The notes beneath the pieces are model-generated. The model did no database searches. It was not told the origin of the DNA and saw only the letters and a program-made list of their open reading frames with translations. From NCBI GenBank assembly GCA_963966185.1, contig CAWZYM010000028.1, forward strand, positions 1-64,000: a stretch of DNA of 64,000 nucleotides, in the 5' to 3' direction. This DNA is from Rhabditoides inermis (taxonomy: Eukaryota > Nematoda > Chromadorea > Rhabditida > Rhabditidae). Positions within the stretch are counted from its first letter, which is position 1, and the number at the start of each line of letters is the position of its first letter. The position numbers and the translations under genes were made by a program. Shown piece by piece: positions 34,455 through 45,071 of this stretch.

Positions 34455-34720
34455 ATAGATCCGTCGAGACGTGGACGCTCACCAAGAGCTCTACTCTCTC
34501 CTCTACGTCCCTCATCCATTCATCATTCCTGGCGGCAGATTCAGGGAGTTCTACTACTGGTGAGTCATGTTCAGATGATGTCATAACCCTGATGACGTCA
34601 CAGGGATTCGTTCTGGATCCTGAAAGGTCTTCTGTTCTCGGAGATGTACGATACTGCGAAGGGAGTGATCCTAAACTTTATCCGAATGGTGGATGAGTGA
34701 GTGGGGGGGGATAGAGAGGG

Positions 34721-34763
<43 letters not shown>

Positions 34764-36939
34764 AGAGAGATGGAGAGAGTCCCTTGCAGCCATGGTTTTG
34801 TTCCGAACGGCGGTCGTGTCTACTACCTCTCGCGATCGCAGCCTCCTCTTCTCATTCCAATGGTCTACGAATACTACATGGGCACCGGAGATCTCGAGTT
34901 TGTGATGGTAAGTAATACTCTTACTCTCTCTCTCTCGCTCTCTCTCCTTCTCTCGCTCTCTCTCCTTCTCTCTCTCTCTCGCTCTCATCCCTCCTTGCAG
35001 CAAGTGTTGCCTTCTCTGGAGAAGGAGTATCAGTTCTGGATGAAGCACCGTCTCTCCGAATGGGTGGATGGGGACAGTGGCGAGAGCCGATTCAGCTACT
35101 TCCAGTACAAGTGAGTCAGCTGGTTCCCATCATCGTGGTCCGTGTCATCGTGGGTGGTCCAAAACACTGTTTCAGAACGACGATGAAGATGCCGCGTCCG
35201 GAGTCGTACCGAGAGGACCTGGAGCTGGTCGTCAACTGCACTTCGGAAAGTGAGTGAGACAGGGGGGGGGGGGTGGAAGGAAGCCGTGGGAGACGCATAG
35301 TGTTGATTGTAGAGGAGCGGGAGCGCATCTGGTCTGACATCGCGTCGGCGGCGGAGACCGGATGGGACTTCTCGACTCGATGGTTCGCACAGGACGGAGA
35401 CGACAAACACGACCTGAAGAGTATACGGTGGGGGGGGAGAAGATGATGGGGGATAGAGACAGAAAGAGAGGGAGGGAGAGAGAGGAGAAGATGTCCATCT
35501 TTGTAGCACCTGGAAGATCGTCCCGGTCGATTTGAACGCGTTCATGTGTGCCAACTCGCGCATCCTCAGCAGCCTCTTCGAGATCAAAGGTGCGCGCGTC
35601 TCCCTTCCCTCTCTCTCCTCTCTCCCCTCTCTCCCCTCTCTTCCCTCTCTTCCTTCTCTTCCCTCTCTTCCCTCTCTCTCCTCTCTCCCCTCTCTCCCCT
35701 CTCTTCCCTCTCTTCCCTCTCTTCCTTCTCCTCTCTTCCCTCTCTTCCCTCTCCTCTCTTCCCTCTCTCCTCCCCTCTCTTCCCTCTCTCCCCTCTCTTC
35801 CTTCTCCTCTCTTCCCTCTCTTCCCTCTCCTCTCTTCCCTCTCTTCCCTCTCTTCCCTCTCTTCCCTCTCTTCCCTCTCTTCCCTCTCTTCTCTCTCTTC
35901 CCTCTCTTCTCTCTCTTCCCTCTCTCTCTCCTCTCTCTCCTCTCTCTCCTCTCTCTCCTCTCTCTCCTCTCTCTCCTCTCTCTCCTCTCTTCCCTTTCTT
36001 CCTTCTCTTCCCTCTCTTCCCTCTCTTCCCTCTTTTCCCTTTCTTCCCTCTCTTCCCTCTCTTCCCTCTCTTCCCTCTCTTCCCTCTCTTCCCTCTCTCC
36101 CCTCTCTCTCCTCTCTCTCCTCTCTCTCCTCTCTTCCCTTTCTTCCTTCTCTTCCTTCTCTTCCCTCTCTTCCCTCTCTTCCCTCTCTTCCCTCTCTTCC
36201 CTCTTTCCCCTCTCTCCCCTCTCTCCCCTCTCTCCCCTCTCTCCCCTCTCTCCCCTCTCTCCCCTCTCTCTCCTCCCCTCTCTCTCACCCCCCCTCCAGG
36301 CGACTACTCCAAGTCGCTCCGCTACCACCACCACTACGAGGCTGCCAAGAGGGAGATGCGTGAGGTGCACTGGAATGAGACAGACGGGGTGTGGTACGAC
36401 TACGACCTGGAGACAAAGGTAGCATAGCAACGATGAATGTGTACGATGATTAGAAACAACTCGCGAATATTTCTTGACTAGTTATAGGAGGGATAGCATT
36501 TTCATGAATCAGTATAATAGGCTCGCACTCACTTGGCCATGTGGCGTATTCGCTAAGCAAGCAGCGTTCCGCAGGTTCAATCTTGGGTACCAACGCAAGA
36601 TTTGAAAATAAAATCCAAAGGGTTCTGATCGTTGTCTAACCACCCTATGTCTCTCGTGAAAAGAGTGGAACTCATTTGCGGGCCCACTATATGGCTGTAG
36701 CTCTCTCGCACTTTCTTCACTCTCGCTCGTCACAATTTGCACAGTTTGTAAACAAGCGTCTAAAGAATAGGGTGATTGAGCGTGCGTGCGGTGATCGACT
36801 CACCGGGATGGGCGTTTCAGAGGCACTCGAATACGTACTACGTCTCCAACGCCATCCCCCTATATGCAAAGTGCTATGACGACGACACAAAGCCACACAG
36901 GGTGTATCAGTACCTGGAGGTGAGCCTGCCCTTCTCCCT

Positions 36940-36999
<60 letters not shown>

Positions 37000-37772
37000 C
37001 TCTCTCTCTCCCATTCACTCGTTTCAGAAAGAGGGAGTGCTCAACTTCACCAAGGGCCTGCCGACTTCTCTCGCAATGAACAGCGCACAGCAGTGGGACA
37101 AGGTGGGTGTCTCCCTTCCCCTCCTCTCATCCCCCTCCCCCTCCCAGGAGAACGCGTGGCCTCCGATGATCCACATGGTCATCGACGGCTTCCGCACCAC
37201 CGGACAGAAGGAGTTGATGAAGGTATGCTGGGATGCGTTGTCACATCCGATCCAACTGCGGCCATGCGTGGAAGATCACTCACAATAGTAGACGCGCACT
37301 TTTCTTGTTGAGACTCTTGATAATCTCTGCTCCTTCTCCTGCTCCAGTGTATATGCTAATGCCTAACCTTCTCCTCCGTGATTTCTTGTATCGGGGGCTA
37401 CCTTTACTTTCCCTTTACTCGAGTTGTTGTTGAGGTGGCTGCGCGAATGGCGACTGGCTGGCTGAAGGTCACCTACCAGTCATTCATGCGCACACACGCC
37501 ATGTTCGAGAAGTACAATGTGAGCGGACACTCGGATGAGACAGCCGCCGGAGGGGGAGGGGAGTATGAAGTACAGGTGAGGAGAGAGGGAGAGGAGGGAG
37601 AGGAAGAGGGAGAGAGGGGGAGAATGGGATTCCGATTCAGACTGGCTTCGGTTGGACCAATGGTGTGATCCTGGATCTTCTGGACAAGTACGGTGGCGAT
37701 ATGCAGGCGAGCTCAGCGGCGGCTACGGTAGTGTACGGTATTGTGGCATACTGTATTTTCAACCTACTGTAA
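33234..37772 (+). CDS. Trehalase (glycoside hydrolase family 37)
   Basis: Seventeen exons (33234-33262, 33407-33507, 34090-34182, 34268-34398, 34459-34559, 34604-34696, 34790-34907, 35001-35110, 35176-35249, 35313-35427, 35507-35589, 36300-36418, 36821-36919, 37028-37102, 37148-37222, 37435-37575, 37641-37772) give about 562 residues, typical of the family. Both trehalase signatures are seen: PGGRFREFYYWDS across 34559/34604, and QWDKENAWPP across 37102/37148; the latter usually has YPN where this one has KEN. ETGWDFSTRWF and GFGWTNGVILDLL are further landmarks. The enzyme splits trehalose into two glucoses. The C-terminus ends in a hydrophobic stretch (TVVYGIVAYCIFNLL), which suits a membrane or GPI anchor. 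The first exon is uncertain: its peptide is short for a signal sequence, and an alternative start at 33288 reading through a CT repeat would give a longer hydrophobic leader. Confidence 0.9.
35595..36292. repeat. 700-bp CCCTCTCTT-type pyrimidine tract in a trehalase intron
   Basis: Nearly uninterrupted pyrimidines on the plus strand, built from units such as CTCTTCC, CTCTCTC and CTCTCCC. It occupies almost all of the intron 35590-36299. All three plus frames and one minus frame stay open through it because the units contain no stop codon; these frames are not genes. Confidence 0.97.
36945..37013. repeat. (CT)n microsatellite in a trehalase intron
   Basis: About 70 bases of CT with two TTT interruptions, directly upstream of an acceptor. 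Confidence 0.95.
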
Positions 37773-38020
37773 CAAGTACAATGTGTATGTGTTATCGTAG
37801 CTATCGATTTGATCTGGTGTGTTGAAGCATTTCACATTTGTTTCTTTGTTTTATATTAGTATTATATTTGGTATTACGTGTATTGTATGAGTTCTGGTAC
37901 TATTATCGATAAATCTGCCTTGCTTTGAAATTGTGTGCTAATCGACTGAGCGATGCTCTCACACAAGAAGTCTTTTCTTGCGAAAATCTACAATACTCGG
38001 AAACCGGTAAGCAAGGATAG

Positions 38021-38030
38021 TATATAAGAG
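38021..38030 (+). promoter_or_regulatory. TATA box of the small repeat-protein gene
   Basis: tatataagag lies about 100 bases upstream of the ATG at 38123. It is the best TATA match next to any gene in the window and fits a strongly expressed tissue-specific gene. Confidence 0.55.
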
Positions 38031-38122
38031 AGGTGGTGGGTTGGGGAAGCATAACCATTGTCGGGTTTTACTTATACAATGTTTTGTATTACAATGTGTA
38101 TTATTATTCTTTCTTTTCAGAA

Positions 38123-38619
38123 ATGAACTCCCTCGTGGCTCTTTTTGCTGTCATCGCTGTCTGCCAGGCTGCTAGTAAGTTATCAATCAATATCAATCAA
38201 TCGTTCATTACTTATCAGGCCTCTATGGGTTGAAGCCGTTCGGTTACGACAAATACGAGCCGTCCTATTACGGCCCCGCCTACTCTGGCCCCGCCCACTA
38301 CGGTGCCCAATACGGACCCGCCCATTATGGTCCATCCCACTACGGAAACTACGAATTCACTCCTAAGATCTATGGATATGGAAAGGCCCCTTCCTCCTAC
38401 TATGGTCCTGCCTACTCTCCTTACTCTCCTTCCCACTACAACAACTATCAGCATTCGTACTATGGCCCCGCCCACTACGGCCCCGCCCACTACAGCCCCG
38501 CCCACTACGGACCGGCCCACTACAGCCCCGCCTCCTACGGCCCCGCCCACTACGGACTCGCTCACTATGGTCCCGCTCCTATTTCCCACGGATACGCCCT
38601 TCCCTACTACGGACTGTAA
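38123..38619 (+). CDS. Small secreted Gly/Pro/Tyr/His-rich repeat protein
   Basis: Two exons (38123-38174 and 38219-38619) encode about 150 residues. The first exon is a signal peptide (MNSLVALFAVIAVCQAA). The mature part is built from repeats of the form YGPAHYGPAHY and YSPAHYGPA, with a central NYEFTPKIYGYG spacer, and ends ALPYYGL. There are no cysteines. Such compositions occur in nematode secreted or cuticle-associated proteins and some antimicrobial or structural peptides; I cannot assign a function. The ATG is preceded by cttttcagaa, a splice acceptor that fits trans-splicing, and a TATA box lies upstream. Most repeat units are present at the DNA level (cccgcccactacgg), so unequal exchange could change copy number. 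Confidence 0.85.
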
Positions 38620-39157
38620 TTTTGAAGAAAACAAACTGTACTTTCCCCCGTCTTTCATTCAGCGTATACAATTTTCCACCAGATCCCTTCGCATAAAAAT
38701 CAAGTATTCTCAGAAGGCGCTTCCTTGATGATGTTCCGGGAAGGAGAGAGTGGGGAGAAAGAGCGAGGGAAGAAGAGAGAGCCAGACAGACTTGCGTGAC
38801 CAATCGTCGGCCTCAGCTCATTAGCTAGGAGCCAGATATTTACCAGGCCTATGCAATTAGACGAGGTTTCTCTGAATTTTCGCGAGTTGCCTTTGATCTT
38901 TGTGAACCTGTCTCTCTTTCTCTAATTTGGAATTTCCTCAGTGGCAGATGTGTATTTTGGCATCGCAATATCGTCGCCTCTTTTAGAAGAGAGGAGAGAT
39001 ATTGGTTTCTGTGATGGCCTGAGAGAGACCCTCTAATTTCCATTTCGTGGATAGTCGATTGACACGAGAGATGGAAGGGAAGAAGTGTCAGTATTTACTC
39101 CCCTTAACGTGAATATATGAATAATGAAGGTGGTGAGGTTGTTGACACTTGATTCGC

Positions 39158-39204
<47 letters not shown>

Positions 39205-42200
39205 GACGAGCTCCACTCTCACTCATCACGCTTTGTTGTCTCGGATAGCGTAGTTTTACGGGAACAGCCGAAAAGCGATGATGGTTCCCGGGGGAGGAGG
39301 AGAAGTGAGGGAGCAGGAGAAGAGAAGGAGGAGAAGAGGAGAATGGAGTGGACATGCTTATCTGATTCGCACGACGGATACTCAATACTCGGCTGTATCC
39401 TGCACTTTGGTGAACTTTGACTAGCGAGCGAGAGACGGTGTAACGGTGTGTATGTGTGTCTGGCGCCTGGAGACTCAATCTGTCATATCGCAAAGAAGCG
39501 GCCGCCTCCCCCCTTTCCCCTCCCCACAATCCGTCAATCCTCTGTGTAATACAGGATCGACCCACTCTCACACATCCACCATCCATTCCCTGACAGTTCA
39601 GTGCCGATAAAACGGTCGTCTCCCTTCCGACACTCTCTAGTAGGTTACGTTCTCATTTCACCGTCTTTATGCCTTTCTGAAACGGGATTCGGCCGCCGCC
39701 GCCGCGCACTTGGCTGTTTTCAATGCGAGTGATTAGCATACACCGAGGTGTGCCTCCCCTAGAAACGCCCTCTCACCCACACACATCACTATTTCTGTAC
39801 CTTTGTACGGCTGTCTTCGCCTCGCGTATCGCATAGCTTCTAATGTGCTTCTAATAGCTCTCTCGGGTCAAGGATGTGAGAGATGCGAGGCGCAGATAGG
39901 AAGTGACCTGCCAGTCCTCCCCGGGACGTCTTTATTTACTCTCTATCTCACTATCGGCGGAAGCGATCATAGTCACTTTGAGGCGGGGTCAAAGGGCGGC
40001 TAGGGATAGGAAATCCGACACCGCCAACCACCCACCACTTTGTGCCTCTTTGCAGTGTTACAATACGCCATTACTTCTAGCACTACTAGTTTCTTTTGTC
40101 GGAAGGGCGCGGTCCGGATTCGACAACGTCTTTCATTGCGTGAATACCGGAATCGACGAGTGTGAGGGTGATCCGACTCTGCGTCTCTGCCTTTTCCCTC
40201 TCTCGTCGCCTGACTCCGCCCAATTCGGCACCTCACTCACTACTCCGACGAGTTGATTTCACGTCGATTGTCTTCCTTTTTTCTAACGCTTGTACGAATC
40301 CGGTATTATTGTCGGCGGTTCATCTCAATTTCTCATATTTTGCATATCTCGTCCTTTTTGGGTTCTGTTGCCCGGAAACACTCTCTCGTCGCTGTTTGCG
40401 TTTCGTTTTCGGATCGCGTGAATGGATGTTGTTCAGCCCGCATTTCTGTAGTGTTCGGGATTCGCGGTGTCTTCTTGATGTCTCCTTTTCTCGAATTTCA
40501 CATCTGTGTCGCACTCAGTCTTTGTGAAGAGTCCTTGAAGTTCGCTCTGCTCGCCTCGTTTGACTCACTTTCACGCAGCGCCTCCTCAGGTCCACTACCA
40601 CCCACAGCGTCTCGTTCCCATTCCCCAACTTGATTGATTTATAGGGAAACATAGTATTGGGAGTGGAGGTTGCCGGTAGTCAAACATGGCCCTGTCAGAC
40701 GAGTCGGCGGCACTTCCCCGTCGCCTGCGTCGTTTTTCAACCGGCACCCTCCCTTTCACCCCTCTATCCGATGACAGTTTCTTTGCGTCGATCCGCGGAG
40801 TCACACAGATCGCAAACACCCCCGCGCACCTCATAGTTTGCATTCGATCGATACCCACCACTTCGTGCTACTTATTGTTATCGTTTCGGCTGTAATCCGT
40901 TGTGCGTGATCGCCCACTCGACACTCGCACTGTCCCGTTGAGGCACAATCCGTACACAGCGAGCATGTTTCCGTTTTGCCGTGTACTTACACTCAACGCG
41001 GAACCGGTTGCGCGCTCCAAAATGCCTTCTGCATTCGAGTTCATGAATCTACGCACAGTGGCACAGACAGACTCAGATTCGGCATTGACTGCGCCGTCGC
41101 GGAGATTTGTCACCTCACGCTGCTCGGCCGAGGTCGCTTGAATGAAAGAGTAGAGGGGGGAGGAGTGTTTTGGCTGGGATGAATCTTCGAGTGCACCCGC
41201 CGCCTCTCGCTTCCCCTTCTTTTTCGTCAGTCCGCGTACCTTTTGTGTTCCGCGTCGAACGCCGCCGTCTCTCGCGAACGCCTTTCTCTGTCGCCTGCCC
41301 TGCCTCTCGCTTTTCCCGCATTTGCATAGCTAGCTCTCCACACCACCTATTCAAAATATTACTAGCTTCCTGAATTTCGTCCGGCTTATTTGCAATAGCA
41401 GTAGTGGGGTGCGCATTTCCCCTCGTCGTCGGTTCTTGGTTCATGCGACTCTCGAGTGTCGCTTTGCAAACCGCGACGGTTCTCACGGGCATGCGTATAT
41501 GGTGTGTGTGCCGAGGAGGTTTGAGTGACCTTATGCGTCCCTCGTCAGTCTCCCTCCTTCCTTCCTCTCTGCCTCGCCGGCGGATCATATCCCGTTTCGC
41601 TTTGTTTGGCGAGTCTCGAGAGTGCGAGAGTGTTCACACACACAATGTGAGAACGGCGCGACAGTCGGCATTGCCTCCCAAGATCTGCTCCCAGCCTAGG
41701 ATGTGGCGGCTGTAAACGAGCGGGCGACCGGCGCTCCCGACACTCGCCCTGTAATCTGTTCATATTTACGAGGGTCGGTGCGAGTGCGACCTTGTCCCTC
41801 CCTCAATCGCCCCACGCCCTCCTCTTCGATTTGTCGTAATCGCCTAATGACACTTTGATCAGAGAGGACGATTCGATTCGTATTCATGTGCTCGCTTTGA
41901 TCAGACAGTAGCCATGTATCGACCGGAATGGGCGGTGAGTAAGAAGTGCGCGATATGTGGTGTGAGAAGAGAGAGGGAGTGGGAGGAAGAGGAGTAGGAC
42001 CAGTTCCCTGCCTGCGCCTGTATGTCTGACGCGCGTCTCGGCGCTATTCAATTATTATGCGTGCATTGCATGTTCCGGCATGCCGCCTCATCTATTGAAC
42101 CCATGGCAGAATACCGGGAGGCGTTTACAGCCAGTGTTCCGGCTGTGAGTCAGTGCCGACTCGGACCACTCATTTCCACCCTTTCCCCACATGTGTTCGG

Positions 42201-42314
42201 GGATGATCGATTTTCTCTGTGTCAGTGAGTGGAGGAATGACGGAAGAGGGGGGAGAGAGTGCGGCTGATCTCTCCGTCTGTCTCCGCTTTCGCCCTGCCG
42301 AGCCGATCCATCTC

Positions 42315-42359
<45 letters not shown>

Positions 42360-43912
42360 CTCCCAAGCACAGTGTAAATTGTAAATGCTAAACACCCTCG
42401 CGTCTCTTTCTTCGCCAGCTCGCATAGTCGCATTCTTGGAGGATGGACTGGCGCGACGACGAGATGCGTCTCCCGCATACATTTGCATGTGCGGTATATG
42501 CGTTGCTTGCATTGAGTGTCGCCTCTCCCGGCCTGCCGCGTTCGGCGGGGACAGGTTGACATTGACGGGAGCACCTCATGAATGCGAGATGTTCGGTTGT
42601 CGATTCCCCCTCTCCTCTCGCCCGATTGTCACCTATGTGCCGCTCGAGGTCTGTGTCATTCCTCCCATCTTGGCCTCTTACCGCCGAGATTGCATTGTGC
42701 GGTCTCGCGTCGGTCCTCCCTTTTTGCTCGGTACAGTATAGCTAATTTGACGTTTGTTTTGCATAGATAGATGTGCTCGATCCGGCTTATTTTTATACGA
42801 GTCGGTGATTGTCGATTTCGAACCCGTTCCATCGGGCGGGAGCGGGACTCATGTAATTTGTTCATAGTGACTTTACGAGATAGCCCAGTCTGTTCCAAAT
42901 TATTCTATATTCGAGTTATTATGGTCGAATGGGTAGTTGGGTGGGGTGAACGATGTTTTTGCTGTACTATTGCTCTGCGCTGTGAGCTTCAAATCAGTTA
43001 ATACCCAGTTATATTTTGACACCGATATTTTTGGTGGGGAAATCGAGGATTATTTATCCGTAATGCATTTCGGTCTCGCCCAGTGCGTTTTGTTGTTAGG
43101 CTCCGGAAGCGAGATGGTTGGTGGAAGGGGGGGGGGGCAATAGCCGCCACCCCCACTCATTTCATTTTCATCATTCTCCTTTCTTCATTATAAACATCTA
43201 CCAATTGGGTCGATTCCGGACAACGCGGATTGCCAACATTGCGGTCTACAATAGTACTTGACTGCGCATAGTACCAGCTGACACATTTAAGTGAGAGATA
43301 CGGTAGACTCGGAAACTCATTGTGCTGTGCTGGCTTCATTTCTTGTCGAGTACGTGACGTGCTCATCAGTCTATATTGGCGGACGATGAGAGGACGAGCC
43401 TCGGGGCAGCAGCATCTTTGATTACACCTCATTTATCCACTGTGTGTGGTGGTGTGCAATATATTCGCAGTGGAGGCAGGAGCGCGTGTGTCTGCTAGCC
43501 TGCCTCCTCTCCGCGCCTTGCCCGCTGCCTCGCTCATTTCCTGTCTGCGCTCTCTCGCCATTCCCCTCTCCCTTTCCTCTCGGCTCTCCTCCACTGTCCC
43601 TCCGGAAGTGTGCTCCACGTCTTCCGAGACGCCACACCACCGTCGACGCGGTTGAGTGAAGCGGTGATTTGTTGACTCGTTCCGTGTTTCACCCTTGATT
43701 GTCGTCGAGAATACGCGCATATCTATCGCGATTTTCTTTCATGACTCTTTTCATTGCGTGTTGCGCGTTTTCATGACTTTCTGTTCTTTTAATTTACATG
43801 TGTGTGTTGCAGAGGTAGTTGTGTGCGAGTGCGCGACCCGACTCCCCTCACACCCTCAACCATTCTGTCTCTCATCCCGGGCAGTGCGGCGCCCGCCGCA
43901 GCCTACGCAGCC
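38620..43912. other. 5.3-kb region without recognisable genes, upstream of the STAR gene
   Basis: Only short open frames without splice logic are present. CT runs lie at about 39161-39201 and 42316-42354. The last part (about 43400-43912) reads as a possible 5' UTR exon ending in a trans-splice-like acceptor (gtgttgcag at 43812). The whole block may be promoter and non-coding first-exon territory of the ASD-2-like gene. Confidence 0.45.
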
Positions 43913-45040
43913 ATGCTCGACAACACCGACGCCAAGGTGAGCTACGAGTTGTTGGTCGGTTTTGTTGACTTGTTGATATGGTCACCTTCTTTTACACTGG
44001 TATATGTGGGGATGGCTGGCCCAGAGGTGTATTGGTAGGTGTAATGTCGCCAAACGTCCGGGGCGAGACGGGCAGGCTGGCGCTGGTGTGATGGAGAGAA
44101 AGAAAGAGAGAGAGAGAGAGAGAGAGACTTGACACATTGATTGGGTGGGTAGCTATTGGAAGCGAATCGGTCGAATGATTGTATAGGTATACTCTTCAAT
44201 CTTCGACTTGCAATATCGTTCCTTCTGGGCGGAAGCGAGTGTTGTGTTTGTTTGTTGCGCAATCTTCCCTTCCTCGTTTGCAAGTGTCCGTTTTTGTATA
44301 GCGCGCGTCCGTTTTCGGGCTGCCACCGTCTCATCTCATAAAGAACGAGAGACGACTGGTTTCCAAGTATTTCGATTATTGATTTGACACTTGAGACATG
44401 GGATTCCTTGGTTCGTTCCAGTATCGAATGACTTGTTGGTTACGGTCAAGTGGGCATAGCATATGATGGACGATTGGGTGAAATGCGATTAGCGAATCTT
44501 GGTCGCGAGTGCAGTGCAGGGCCGACTCGGAATGCGTCCCTTTCGTCTCCCCTCGCCCCTTTCCGATGTCTTATCCGTGCGATCGACTCCCGACTCGAGA
44601 GATGGTCTATATTGCCTGCGCAAGGTCGACCCGACAACTGACTGTCCCTGTCCGCAGCAGCGTCTCCGTGTTGCTTATTTCTACTTCTCCTACTACGGCT
44701 CGTGTTACCGCGTTTTGAGTGGCCTTCTTCTTGAGGGAGCTTCGTCTTGAGAGAAGCTGCGTTGTTTTGTAAGAGATGATTTGCTCACGTTTTTGTGGGC
44801 GAGGGTGAAAGAATACGCGCTCGTGTTGAGTGGTGGAATGAGAGGAGAGGAGAGGAGCTCTCTGTCCACTCGGAATGTAAGCTCGAGAGGTGTGTGTGTG
44901 CGCGATCCCCGACTGAGTGAGAGCACTCATGTTGTGCCATCCGCTTGATCCTCCGTCAGTCTGCAAGGTGCACGAATGAGGAATGCGTGTTTATCGCTGG
45001 TTTCTCGAGTCAGCTGTGTGCCTCTCACTTCTCTCTCTCT

Positions 45041-45071
<31 letters not shown>

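Noticed and set aside
35532..36430. Very long open frames (over 270 codons) in three plus frames and one minus frame
   Set aside because: They are translations of a pyrimidine repeat without stop codons; the trehalase exons on either side splice across it.
36537..36605. tRNA-like stretch (tggcgtattcgctaagc and ggttcaatc) in a trehalase intron
   Set aside because: The anticodon arm is largely missing, so a tRNA call is not supported.
40162..40895. Several 60-120-codon open frames in the gene desert
   Set aside because: No splice logic, no domain, no start context and no similarity that I recognise.
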